From Anaerolineae bacterium (GTDB lineage: Bacteria > Chloroflexota > Anaerolineae > Anaerolineales > UBA11579), in contig SCUK01000045.1 in assembly GCA_004297445.1 (NCBI GenBank), forward strand, positions 1 to 64,000: a DNA stretch of 64,000 nt. Direction: 5' to 3'. The position numbers and the translations under genes were made by a program. The notes beneath the pieces were generated by a model. That model had not been told where the DNA came from and made no database searches. It saw only the letters and a list, made by a program, of their open reading frames with translations. This document shows positions 53,367 to 61,847 of this stretch, piece after piece (position 1 is the stretch's first letter; every line of letters starts with the position of its first letter).

Positions 53367-53430
53367 AGCGCTGTCCGATTGTACGATAGTCTTATTGTCT
53401 CATTGTTTCTTTGTATGATTGTATATATGT
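53367..53430. repeat. Array of eight 8-bp direct repeats before the GntR gene
   Basis: From 53375 seven octamers run without a gap (CCGATTGT, ACGATAGT, CTTATTGT, CTCATTGT, TTCTTTGT, ATGATTGT, ATATATGT), preceded by a weaker AGCGCTGT at 53367-53374. The consensus is NNNATTGT (ACAATNNN on the gene strand). The array fills the 64 bp directly before the GntR start codon, so it must contain the operon's promoter and possibly stacked operator half-sites. Confidence 0.7.
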
Positions 53431-53475
53431 TTGCGGGAATTGTCAAGGGGCAACTGACCGTGACAGGTTTCCCCC

Positions 53476-53481
53476 TATAAT
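53476..53481 (+). promoter_or_regulatory. -10 box of the phosphorylase gene
   Basis: TATAAT lies 32 nt before the ATG; a CTGACC at 53454-53459 (16-bp spacing) could be the -35 box. TTAGGAGATT precedes the start codon. Confidence 0.5.
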
Positions 53482-53512
53482 TCCACCCAGTCACGGCAAT
53501 TAGGAGATTCTG

Positions 53513-54274
53513 ATGAACGATGCCCCCATCCTTGAATTCGACCCGACCCGCGCGGCCTTCATCGAACCGCAGCAGGTCATCACCCCGCGCGACATGCCGG
53601 AGCATTGTGTTATCACCTTCTTTAAGGATGTGATGGAGGAAGTGGCCGCGGAACGGCAGGCGATTCAATTGGTCGAGAATCGCTGGGAGGATGGGCCGCA
53701 CCCGGTGTATGAGATCCAGCACAACGGACAACGGCTGGCGTATATGCATGGCGGCATCGGCGCCTCGCTTTCTGCAGCCCTGTTGGAAGAAGTCATCGGT
53801 TTCGGCTGCCGTAAGTTCATTGTCTGCGGCGGCTGCGGCGTATTGGATGCCGGTGTGGATGTCGGCGCGTTAACCATCGTAAAGGATGCGGTGCGTGATG
53901 AGGGCGTCTCCTACCATTACCTGCCGCCGGGCCGCACGGTGGCGGCGCACCCGGCGGGGGTAGCGGCGCTGGAAGCCGAACTGGAGCGCCGGGGCGTGCC
54001 CCACCGCATCGCCCGTACCTGGACCACTGCCGCGCCGTATCGCGAGACGCCGGGCAAAATCGCCGCGCGCCGCGACGAAGGCTGCGTCACAGTAGAGATG
54101 GAAGCCGCCGGCCTGCTGGCGGTGGCTCAGTTCCGCGGCGTGCCGCTGGGCTGCGTGCTGTATGGCGGGGATGATTTGAGCGGGGCCGAGTGGGACAACC
54201 GCGACTGGCAGTCAAAGGGCGATGTACGGAGGAGATTGTTCTGGCTGGCCGCCGATGCCTGCCTGGCGTTATGA
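53513..54274 (+). CDS. Nucleoside phosphorylase (uridine phosphorylase-like)
   Basis: This 253-residue protein matches the PNP/UDP phosphorylase family: HGGIGASLSAALLEEVIGFG (about 79-98) is the phosphate site, VEMEAAGLLAVAQF holds the ribose-binding Met-Glu motif and YGGDDLSG is near the base. It would split nucleosides with phosphate for salvage. An extended N-terminal region of 40 residues is typical of some bacterial members. The substrate, uridine or another nucleoside, cannot be fixed from sequence. Confidence 0.83.
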   Translation: MNDAPILEFDPTRAAFIEPQQVITPRDMPEHCVITFFKDVMEEVAAERQAIQLVENRWEDGPHPVYEIQHNGQRLAYMHGGIGASLSAALLEEVIGFGCRKFIVCGGCGVLDAGVDVGALTIVKDAVRDEGVSYHYLPPGRTVAAHPAGVAALEAELERRGVPHRIARTWTTAAPYRETPGKIAARRDEGCVTVEMEAAGLLAVAQFRGVPLGCVLYGGDDLSGAEWDNRDWQSKGDVRRRLFWLAADACLAL

Positions 54275-54278
54275 CTGC

Positions 54279-54336
54279 TTGACATTCCCTCCCTTCCGTG
54301 TAAGAATCCCCCGCCAGCATTCAGATTCTGAATGCT
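54279..54336 (+). promoter_or_regulatory. Promoter and palindromic operator of the sulfated-glycan operon
   Basis: A consensus -35 TTGACA (54279-54284) is followed at 16-17 bp by TAAGAAT (54301-54307) as -10. Overlapping the start point are arms AGCATTCAG (54316-54324) and CTGAATGCT (54328-54336) around ATT, a perfect 21-bp palindrome. It lies just before the winged-helix gene, whose product is the likely ligand. Confidence 0.75.
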
Positions 54337-54345
54337 CACACCTAG

Positions 54346-54813
54346 ATGATAAAAGAACGCGAATTTCTGCTGCTCAACGAGATCGCCAAGGATGACCAGG
54401 TCACCCAGGCCAACCTGGCCGACCGCTTGGACATCGCAGTGGGCAGCGTCAACTGGTACATCAAGCGTCTCATCGGCCGTGGCTACCTCAAAGCCACACG
54501 CATGGACCGCACGCGCCTGCAGTACAACCTCACCGCCGAAGGCATGAGCGTACTGACCCGCCGCGCCACGCAGTACATGAAAGACTCGCTCACCGTCTAC
54601 CGCGATTTGCGCGAGCAGGCGCGCCAGTTGGTAAGCGAAGCCCGCACTGCCGGGGCCGCAAGCCTGTATGCCCAGGGCGATGACGAAGCTATGGACATCC
54701 TGCGACTTACCTGCCTGGAGCAGGGACTCTCGCTGGATGAAACCCCCGCCCGCTGGGTGGTCAAACGCAATGGGCGGGGGTATCGGCTCACCGACCGGCA
54801 GGAGCACAACTGA
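54346..54813 (+). CDS. Winged-helix transcriptional regulator
   Basis: This 155-residue protein has a winged helix (about 7-70: FLLLNEIAKDDQVTQANLAD, then SVNWYIKRLIGRGYLKATRM and the wing RTRLQYNLTAEG) and a helical second half. It resembles MarR-like and EPS-associated regulators. As the first gene of a long glycan operon with a palindrome before it, it is probably its autorepressor. The ATG lacks a ribosome site. It ends 2 bp before the next gene. Confidence 0.82.
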   Translation: MIKEREFLLLNEIAKDDQVTQANLADRLDIAVGSVNWYIKRLIGRGYLKATRMDRTRLQYNLTAEGMSVLTRRATQYMKDSLTVYRDLREQARQLVSEARTAGAASLYAQGDDEAMDILRLTCLEQGLSLDETPARWVVKRNGRGYRLTDRQEHN

Positions 54814-54815
54814 CC

Positions 54816-55874
54816 ATGCTGCTTACCACCGTCACCCGTGCCGTTTGCGAATCAGGAAAATCCACCTTTCCCTTCCAGTACTACAGCGAAGCAGGCGAAG
54901 CCATCTACCAGTTGGAGTTCCGCTCGCATGTCTTTAACGGCATGGCCTTCCTGCACTTCGATTCCGAGCAGCGGCTGGTGGCCCAGGTCATGGAACATGA
55001 CCAGCCGGAATTTCCCGCCGAACTGATGCGCTGGGCGGCCTTGCGCCCGGAAGAGCTGGATGCCTTTAATGCCCAGCCCGCTGATTTTGAAGACCTGCTG
55101 TTCAAGATGCACCTGGCGGCCAGCAACATCCCGGCTCAGCGGTCCCAGCCGGATGAACTGGCGCAGCTTCACAACCTGTACCCCGAAGCGCCCATCGTCA
55201 TTGGCGGGTGCGGGCGTTCCGGCACCACGTTGCTGTTGTCCATCCTGGGCGCGCACCCGCACATTCACGCCATCCAGGAAGAGATGTTTGCCTTTTTTCC
55301 GCTGCCGTTCCGCCTGCGGCCCCTGCTGCGCCACCTTCAGGCGCTGCCGGGTCAGAGCAGTTGGCGGCGCTGGTGTGAAAAGACGCCCAAGAATGTGCGC
55401 TCTTTCGGGGAAATCCTCAACGCCTTTGGCGGTGAAGTGCGCCTGATTCATATGGTGCGCGATGGCCGGGACGTGGTGACCTCCCACCATCCCAATTCCC
55501 CGCAGCGTTACTACGTCCCGCCGGAACGCTGGGTGGCAGATGTGCAGGCCGGGCTCGACTACGAACCCCAGACCCTGCTGGTGCGCTACGAAGACCTGAT
55601 TGCCGATGTGGAGGGCACCCTCCGGAACGTGTGTGACTACCTGGGGGAGGACTTCCACCCGCAAATCATGGAGTTCTACCGCCATACGACCGTCACCGAA
55701 AACAAGGCCTGGGAAGGCAAGAAAGTCCAACCCCTGCACGCCAACCGTATTGGTCGCTGGCAGCACGACGAACACCAGCGCGTCATCCAACAGTTCATGG
55801 AGACGCCCGGCGCGCCGGAGCTGATGGCGCGGTTGGGATACAGAATCGAGGCCCATGATGAACAGCCGGTTTGA
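54816..55874 (+). CDS. Sulfotransferase-family protein 1
   Basis: This 352-residue protein has a unique N-terminal region (1-115), then the PAPS-binding 5'-loop GCGRSGTTLLLSILGAHPHI near residue 131 and the 3'-phosphate segment HMVRDGRDVVTSHH. It would transfer sulfate from PAPS to a hydroxyl of a sugar or other acceptor, possibly in the glycan made here. WCEKTPKNVRSF is the conserved Trp-Lys-rich segment. It overlaps the next gene by 20 bp. Confidence 0.83.
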   Translation: MLLTTVTRAVCESGKSTFPFQYYSEAGEAIYQLEFRSHVFNGMAFLHFDSEQRLVAQVMEHDQPEFPAELMRWAALRPEELDAFNAQPADFEDLLFKMHLAASNIPAQRSQPDELAQLHNLYPEAPIVIGGCGRSGTTLLLSILGAHPHIHAIQEEMFAFFPLPFRLRPLLRHLQALPGQSSWRRWCEKTPKNVRSFGEILNAFGGEVRLIHMVRDGRDVVTSHHPNSPQRYYVPPERWVADVQAGLDYEPQTLLVRYEDLIADVEGTLRNVCDYLGEDFHPQIMEFYRHTTVTENKAWEGKKVQPLHANRIGRWQHDEHQRVIQQFMETPGAPELMARLGYRIEAHDEQPV

Positions 55875-56523
55875 TGTCTATAACGACTTTGCCCTGAATG
55901 CCAGCCCGGACCGAATCACCAAACTGCTGGCGCGCTTCGAACTGTACCGCAAGGTGCTGGATGTGCCGGGCGACATCGTGGAGGGCGGCGTGATGAAAGG
56001 CGCCGGCGTGCTGTTCTGGGCCAAGCTGGTGGAAATCTTCAACCCGCTTTCCAAGCGCAAGGTGGTGGGCTTTGATACCTTTGCCGGTTATCCGGATGAT
56101 GTGACCTTCGCCCATGACCGGAAGAAGGCGCAGGATTTCACCGCCGAGCAGGTGACGGATGCCGCAGAAGTCTCGGTTGAGGGCATCATGGCAGTTGCCA
56201 CGGCTCAAGGGCTGGCGCACCGCATTGACCTGGTGAAGGGCGATGTGCGCGAGACGCTGCCGGATTATGTCCATGACCATCCCGGGTTCCGCATCGCGCT
56301 GCTCAACCTGGATTTCGTGCTCTATGACCCCACCCGTGCCGCGCTCGAACAACTTTACCCGCTGGTGGTGCCGGGCGGCGTTGTGGCCTTTGATGAATAC
56401 GCCACGCGCGGCAATGGCGAGTCAGACGCGGTGGACGAGTTTTTCAAGGCGAAAAACATCCGTCTGCACAGCATTCCGTGGGCGCTCAGCCCCACGGCTT
56501 ACATGATAAAAGGTGAACGCTAG
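55855..56523 (+). CDS. TylF/MycF-type sugar O-methyltransferase
   Basis: This 222-residue protein matches TylF/MycF methyltransferases: PGDIVEGGVMKGAGVLFWAK (AdoMet site) and VVGFDTFAGYPDD, with the metal-binding region RIALLNLDFVLYDPT. TylF methylates a sugar hydroxyl in macrolides, so a sugar in this glycan is the likely target. Two in-frame ATGs, 55855 and 55858, are equivalent. It lies directly before neuB. Confidence 0.8.
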   Translation: MMNSRFDVYNDFALNASPDRITKLLARFELYRKVLDVPGDIVEGGVMKGAGVLFWAKLVEIFNPLSKRKVVGFDTFAGYPDDVTFAHDRKKAQDFTAEQVTDAAEVSVEGIMAVATAQGLAHRIDLVKGDVRETLPDYVHDHPGFRIALLNLDFVLYDPTRAALEQLYPLVVPGGVVAFDEYATRGNGESDAVDEFFKAKNIRLHSIPWALSPTAYMIKGER

Positions 56524-57573
56524 ATGACAGACAAAACCGTGAAGGTTGGCGAACATGAAATCGGGTCCGGAAAACCGGCATTAATCATTGCCGAAGTGGC
56601 GCAGGCGCATGATGGCAGCCTGGGCATGGCGCACTCGTTCATTGACGCCATCGCCGATGCCGGCGCAGATGCGGTCAAGTTCCAGACTCATATCGCCGAG
56701 GCGGAAAGCACCGCTTCCGAGTCGTTCCGCAAGTCTTCGCCGTACATCACGGAGAGCAAGGCGGAGTTCTGGCGACGCACTGGATTCAATGCCGAACAGT
56801 GGCAGGGGTTGGCCGAACACGCCCGCCAGCGCGGGTTGTTGTTTCTCTCCTCGCCGTTTTCGGTGGAGGCGGTTGAACTGCTCAAACAGGTCGGCGTACC
56901 GGGCTGGAAGATCGCCAGTGGCGAAGTCACAAACTTCCCGATGCTGGAGCGCATGGCGGATACCGGCCTGCCCATCCTGCTCTCGGCAGGCATGAGCAAC
57001 TGGGAGGAGCAGGACGAGGTGGTTGGCTACATCAAAGGGCTGGGCGCGCCGCTGGCGCTGTTCCAGTGCACGACGGCCTATCCCTGCCCGCCGGACAAAG
57101 TTGGACTGAATTTGATGCACGACCTGCGGGCGCGCTATGACGTGCCGGTGGGCCTGTCTGACCATACCGGCCGGGTGTATTCAACGCTGGCGGCCATCGC
57201 GCAGGGGGCGAATATGGTGGAAATGCATGTGACCTTCAGCCGTGAGATGTACGGCACCAGCGTGGAGGCTTCGCTCACGCTGGAAGAACTGGCCGAAGTG
57301 GTGGAGGGTGCGCGCTTCATAGAGGCCATCAATAACAATCCAGTGGACAAAGACGCCCAGGCCGCGGGCATGGCGAACTTGCGCGAAGTGTTCTTCCGCA
57401 GCGTGGTGCCGCGCCGCGACCTGAAGGCTGGAACGCAATTGAAAGCCGCCGATCTGACGACCAAGAAGCCCGGCAGCGGCATCCCGGCCAATCGCATCGG
57501 CGAGGTCATTGGCCGTACCCTGGCGCGGGATGTGGCCGCCGACCAGTTGTTGAGTGTGGAGGACTTGCGGTAG
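56524..57573 (+). CDS. neuB: Nonulosonic-acid synthase (NeuB/NeuAc synthase family)
   Basis: This 349-residue enzyme condenses phosphoenolpyruvate with a 6-carbon amino sugar. A TIM barrel (about 20-270) holds KFQTHIAEAESTASESF and TTAYPCPPDKVGLNL, and the C-terminal SAF domain (about 285-347, with IPANRIGEVIGRTLARDVAA) binds the aldose. The product may be N-acetylneuraminic, legionaminic or pseudaminic acid; sequence does not decide. It abuts both neighbours with no gap. Confidence 0.88.
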   Translation: MTDKTVKVGEHEIGSGKPALIIAEVAQAHDGSLGMAHSFIDAIADAGADAVKFQTHIAEAESTASESFRKSSPYITESKAEFWRRTGFNAEQWQGLAEHARQRGLLFLSSPFSVEAVELLKQVGVPGWKIASGEVTNFPMLERMADTGLPILLSAGMSNWEEQDEVVGYIKGLGAPLALFQCTTAYPCPPDKVGLNLMHDLRARYDVPVGLSDHTGRVYSTLAAIAQGANMVEMHVTFSREMYGTSVEASLTLEELAEVVEGARFIEAINNNPVDKDAQAAGMANLREVFFRSVVPRRDLKAGTQLKAADLTTKKPGSGIPANRIGEVIGRTLARDVAADQLLSVEDLR

Positions 57574-58272
57574 ATGAAATCTATTTTAGGAATTATCCCC
57601 GCCCGCGGCCACTCCAAAGGCGTGCCGCGCAAGAACATACGGCCGCTGCTCGCCAAGCCATTGCTGGCCTATACTGTTGAGTGCGCCCGCGAGTCGGGTG
57701 TGTTTGAGCGGCTCGTGTTGAGCACGGATAGCGGCGAGATCGCCGCAGTAGGAACGGAACTGGGGCTTGAAGTGCCCTTTCTGCGCCCGCCGGACCTGGC
57801 TCAGGACGACACCCCCATGCGACCTGTGGTTGAACACATGCTCAGCTCGCTGGAAGAGCAGGGCTGGCAGACAGACATCGTGGTTCTCCTACAACCCACC
57901 TCGCCGCTGCGGCAGCCGCGCCATATCCAGGAAGCGGTGCGCCTGTTGCAGGAATGGAAGTGTGATTCGGTGGTGACGGTGGTGGAAATCCCGGACCGTT
58001 TTGCGCCGCAAAAGGCACTGAAGCTGGTAGATAACCGTTTGCAGTTCTTCGACCCGGAGGGCCAGCGCATCACTCGCCGCCAGATGCTGGAACCAATGTA
58101 TTCGCGCGATGGCACGGTGTACGCCTTCTGGCGCAATACACTGATGGAAAAACACAGCCTGTATGGCGATGACTGGCGGCCGCTGATTCTGCCGCTGCGT
58201 GAAACGTTGACGATTGACACACTGGACGATTGGGCGGAAGCCGAAAAGCGCCTTCAGGAGATGCAAAGCTGA
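57574..58272 (+). CDS. neuA: CMP-nonulosonic acid synthetase (NeuA-like)
   Basis: This 232-residue cytidylyltransferase has PARGHSKGVPRKNIRPL near residue 9, LLQPTSPLRQPRHIQEAV and DGTVYAFWRNTL. It activates the NeuB product with CTP for transfer. Its pairing with neuB on one operon is stronger evidence for its role than that of the two synthetase-like genes in the other cluster. Its stop TGA shares one base with the ATG of the next gene. Confidence 0.85.
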   Translation: MKSILGIIPARGHSKGVPRKNIRPLLAKPLLAYTVECARESGVFERLVLSTDSGEIAAVGTELGLEVPFLRPPDLAQDDTPMRPVVEHMLSSLEEQGWQTDIVVLLQPTSPLRQPRHIQEAVRLLQEWKCDSVVTVVEIPDRFAPQKALKLVDNRLQFFDPEGQRITRRQMLEPMYSRDGTVYAFWRNTLMEKHSLYGDDWRPLILPLRETLTIDTLDDWAEAEKRLQEMQS

Positions 58273-59549
58273 TGCGAATGGGGTTTCTTATCGACCGCAT
58301 GACCTATTTCAAGACCCTTGGCAATCTTATCGAGATCTGTCTTGAAGCCGGCCATGAGGTCTGGTTGTTCCATCTGGCGGAAGCCGATTGGGGCAGCAAG
58401 GATTACCAGAAGGTTGTCATTGAGGACTTCCCGCGTTTTGCACATGGACAGCCAAATCTCGCCCCTTACCGGATGGACGAGGTGAGTGGGTTGGGAAAGC
58501 AATTCAAGCTGGATGCCCTGGTCACGCATGAGGGCTACCGGATGTTGAGTATAGCGGGAGAGGAAGACGAACTGCGCCGCTTGCGGGAATCCGGCACGCG
58601 CACCTTTGCTCTCAGCCATTTTTACGAGTTCTCCAAACAGCCTCTGGAAGCGTTAGACCATTTCGATTGCACGTTCTTTATGAGCGAGTTCGGGCGCGAC
58701 CTGATGTTAAATCTGCAGGCGGGAAACAACGGCCGCGCCGAGGACTTGCGCCAGCGCTATCTTGCGCGTACCGCCGTCGTTTCCACCCCGGCTTTTGAGC
58801 AGATTGGCATAACCACTCCGGCGACGGCGCGGGCGGAGTTTGGCATTCCGCATGGAAAGCCAGTCGTACTGTTCGTCGCGCCGGTGCTTTCAGGCGTTAC
58901 CAGTTGGCGGTGGGTGGCGTGGCGCGAGCCGGACCGCCGCACTCGGATAAAGCGCGCCATTAGCGCTCGCCGCTGGCGCTATCTTCCAGAAACGCTGACT
59001 GGCCCTTCTTTCAAGGAATGTGTGGATGCGGTACGGGCTTTCTGTGACCGAAATGGCGCGACGCTGGTGGTCAAGTCGCGCGAGAAGCAGGATGACCCGG
59101 ATTACCTGGTGGCGGCGGCAGATGTGTATCTGGACGGCAGCGCCGAAATCTACTACCCGGTGTTTACCACCTACCGCCTGCTGGCGGCCGCCGATCTTCT
59201 GATAACCGCCAACAGCATGTCAGTTATCGAAGCGGTGGCGGCGGGCATACCGGCCATCAACATCTATGTTCCGCATCTGGAATTCAACCGCGAACTGGCG
59301 CCAGTGCACCGCGCGTATCTGGATACATTGCTGGGCGGCAAGCCGGACAGCCTGATGAATTTTTCCGGATGTATCTGGGCAGTAGACCGGCGGGCCTTCC
59401 CGCGCTGGATGGACCGCCGGCGCTGGGAGGATCTTAAGGTAGACGAATCCCGCCGGGCAAAATACGTTGACCGTTTTCTGGGAATCACGGATGAACCCAG
59501 TAGCCGGCGCATCCTGCGCGAGATGGAGAAGGCGGTCGCACATGGCTGA
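58272..59549 (+). CDS. GT-B-like polysaccharide biosynthesis protein
   Basis: This 425-residue protein begins MRMGFLIDRMTYFKTLGN and looks like a GT-B-fold glycosyltransferase: a Rossmann-like N-terminal half (the segment around FKLDALVTHEGYRML) and a C-terminal half with ADLLITANSMSVIEAVAAG, close to the nucleotide-sugar binding region of UDP-GlcNAc epimerases and glycosyltransferases. I cannot assign the exact family. Its place after neuA suggests it uses the CMP-activated sugar, but this is inference. Confidence 0.65.
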   Translation: MRMGFLIDRMTYFKTLGNLIEICLEAGHEVWLFHLAEADWGSKDYQKVVIEDFPRFAHGQPNLAPYRMDEVSGLGKQFKLDALVTHEGYRMLSIAGEEDELRRLRESGTRTFALSHFYEFSKQPLEALDHFDCTFFMSEFGRDLMLNLQAGNNGRAEDLRQRYLARTAVVSTPAFEQIGITTPATARAEFGIPHGKPVVLFVAPVLSGVTSWRWVAWREPDRRTRIKRAISARRWRYLPETLTGPSFKECVDAVRAFCDRNGATLVVKSREKQDDPDYLVAAADVYLDGSAEIYYPVFTTYRLLAAADLLITANSMSVIEAVAAGIPAINIYVPHLEFNRELAPVHRAYLDTLLGGKPDSLMNFSGCIWAVDRRAFPRWMDRRRWEDLKVDESRRAKYVDRFLGITDEPSSRRILREMEKAVAHG

Positions 59550-60699
59550 TACGACTGCGCTGCGGGCGCGCCTCACCGACGTGCTGGTCGAGCGCGACCG
59601 GCTGTTCCCGATGCGCGACCCGGCCAATACCGAGGCAATGAAAGCTGCCTTCGCGGAATACACCACCGCGCTTGAGTCTCTCCGTTGGCCAGATTGGCAG
59701 CCGGATGCCGGATTGGCAGCGCGCGCCAGAGAGTTCCTGTCGCGCCCCATCTTCATTTGCGGCGAGATGAAGAGCGGCACCACCATGTTGGTGAACCTAT
59801 TGGATAACCATCCCAACCTTGTGGTGATGCCGGGGGATTCTCACCTGCTGGCTGAATCTCGCCATGCCGGCCACACGCCGGAACCGGGAGGGGAAGCGGC
59901 GTGGCGGGCATATTGGCTGCATCGTTTCGTGAATCCCACCGGGCAGAGTCCCTTCTGGCTGTTGGGCGAAGAGGATGAAGCCTATATTCTTTTTATGCAT
60001 TATCTGGATTACTGGCTGTTGGAATTGCCACGCGGGCCAAAGGCCGGCTTCCTGGCGGCGGTGCTTGCCTACTATTGCGCCAACACCAACTGCCCACCCG
60101 AACCGCGTGCCTGGGTGGAGAAGACGCCGCTCAATGAATTTCGGACGATAGCTGGTATGGCTATCTCGCCGGAAGCTAAATTCATCCACATACTGCGCGA
60201 CGGGCGCGACAATCTTGCCTCGATAAAGAAGCTCTACCAGAATCGTAATTGGCCCTGGAACGTGCAGGCGAATGTGATGGATTTGACGCGTTCGCTGCGG
60301 CAGGGATTGGCCAACCGCGCCGCGCTTGGCGAAGGTGTTTACCGGTTGCTGCGTTACGAAGACTTGCTTGCTGACCCCGGGGAAAACATGTGCTCCATAG
60401 CGGACTTCCTGGGTATTCCCTATGAGCCTTCGCTCATCCAGCCCACAGAAAATGGCGCACCGGCGCGTACCAACTCTATGTATCGGCAAGACCAGACCAC
60501 CGGCCAATTGTTGCAGAGTCGTCGTTCGCGCTGGTTGGAGGAACTCACGGCCGAAGAGCAGGATGCCCTGCTTACCCATTATTACCCTTACAGCCATCTG
60601 GCCGGGTATACATGGCAGGTATCCCCACTGCGCCGCACACGAGCCTGGGTATTGACCCACCTTCGCGGCTTGAGTACGCGTGTGATGAGGCGGAGATGA
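59542..60699 (+). CDS. Sulfotransferase-family protein 2
   Basis: This 385-residue protein has the PAPS loop ICGEMKSGTTMLVNLLDNHP near residue 73 and the 3'-phosphate region HILRDGRDNLASIKK. The start at 59542 overlaps the previous gene by 8 bp (ATGGCTGA); an earlier in-frame start lies within that gene. It is less similar to copy 1 than to copy 3, so the three may sulfate different positions. Confidence 0.82.
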   Translation: MADTTALRARLTDVLVERDRLFPMRDPANTEAMKAAFAEYTTALESLRWPDWQPDAGLAARAREFLSRPIFICGEMKSGTTMLVNLLDNHPNLVVMPGDSHLLAESRHAGHTPEPGGEAAWRAYWLHRFVNPTGQSPFWLLGEEDEAYILFMHYLDYWLLELPRGPKAGFLAAVLAYYCANTNCPPEPRAWVEKTPLNEFRTIAGMAISPEAKFIHILRDGRDNLASIKKLYQNRNWPWNVQANVMDLTRSLRQGLANRAALGEGVYRLLRYEDLLADPGENMCSIADFLGIPYEPSLIQPTENGAPARTNSMYRQDQTTGQLLQSRRSRWLEELTAEEQDALLTHYYPYSHLAGYTWQVSPLRRTRAWVLTHLRGLSTRVMRRR

Positions 60700-61847
60700 C
60701 TGGCGCTCAACAAACACTCTGGATTACCGGCGCAGGTCGTTCGGGGACTCACCTGATTGGCATGTTGCTGGACGGCCATCCGCAGGTGAATGTCTTTCCG
60801 CGCGAATTCCGGTTGGCCCATCAGTGGCTGGACCTGTGCGGCTTGGGCACAGCAGGCGACGGGCTTGCACTGCCTGCCGGGCGTGTGGATGCGTTGCTTC
60901 AGCGTCACTATCAAATCCGCGCCGGTTCCTGGCCGGCGGGGGAGGCGGTCACATTCGGCCAAACCCTGGAGGAGGTGCAACGGCGTCATTATTCGGACTC
61001 GCTTCATCGAATGTTCGCCTTCCACAGCCCCGGCAGCCAACTGGACTTCTTCTTCAGCCAGCTTCGTGAGGGCGCGCGGGTGATTATCACACTCCGACAT
61101 CCAATTCAGAATTACCTGGCCCTGCTCGCACACGTGCTTCAAAAGGGGGAGGGCTACCGCCCCGCCGAGAAGCTCCAGCCAGAAATTGGGCTAACCAGCA
61201 TGCTGCATCTCAATCTCTTTCGCGTCTTCAGCGCGTTTCAGGCTGCCTGCCGTTGGGCCAGCGATGAGCGTGTGCTGGTCACTCGTCTGGAAGATTTCAC
61301 CGCCCAAATTGAAGAACGTCAGCGGGTGTGGGAGTTTTTGGGTCTGGCGGCTGACCCTATTCTGGAACGCACCACCCGTGGCGGGGAACCCAGCGATGCG
61401 CGTTCCGGCCAGTGGCAGAGCAGCGAAATCGTCCCCGTGAGTCAGGATGCGTACCAGGAGCCGCTCACGGAGACGGAACGTCGCGCGTTTGAATCCACCG
61501 CGAGCTGGTGGTCGCCGTTCTACCCCGATGCTCTCATCGGCCTTATTGTTCGTCCAGATGCAGAAGCCGCCGAAGTGTTTTACCAGCGCGAAGCCAACTG
61601 CCTGCTTCAGGACCGGCATGCACAGAAACATCGCGAAGAGCGGGTCGCTGCCGTTTTTGGTCAGCCGCCGCAATGGCTGAGCGGGTTGCTGCGCCATCCG
61701 CGCCGCGCAATAAAGACGTTTTTCCGCGAACGCCTGGCCTATCCTGACGCGCTGATGTGGCCGCGCCGCGGTCAGCTAAAAAGATTACAGCATAACCTTG
61801 AAGAAGTTCCCGCCCTGGTTGGCGCGGTAGATGGAGGAAGTGATTAG
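60696..61847 (+). CDS. Sulfotransferase-family protein 3
   Basis: This 383-residue protein starts MTGAQQTLWITGAGRSGTHL, with the PAPS loop at about 12-20. The usual 3'-phosphate segment is represented by VIITLRHPIQNYLALL, a divergence from the typical RDGRD that could change the donor site. The start at 60696 overlaps the stop of the previous gene by 4 bp; an in-frame start at 60612 is inside it. It sits next to the exporter gene. Confidence 0.78.
   Translation: MTGAQQTLWITGAGRSGTHLIGMLLDGHPQVNVFPREFRLAHQWLDLCGLGTAGDGLALPAGRVDALLQRHYQIRAGSWPAGEAVTFGQTLEEVQRRHYSDSLHRMFAFHSPGSQLDFFFSQLREGARVIITLRHPIQNYLALLAHVLQKGEGYRPAEKLQPEIGLTSMLHLNLFRVFSAFQAACRWASDERVLVTRLEDFTAQIEERQRVWEFLGLAADPILERTTRGGEPSDARSGQWQSSEIVPVSQDAYQEPLTETERRAFESTASWWSPFYPDALIGLIVRPDAEAAEVFYQREANCLLQDRHAQKHREERVAAVFGQPPQWLSGLLRHPRRAIKTFFRERLAYPDALMWPRRGQLKRLQHNLEEVPALVGAVDGGSD

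Noticed and set aside
53367-53430. CRISPR-type repeat array
   Set aside because: Units are 8 bp without spacers and no cas gene is present.
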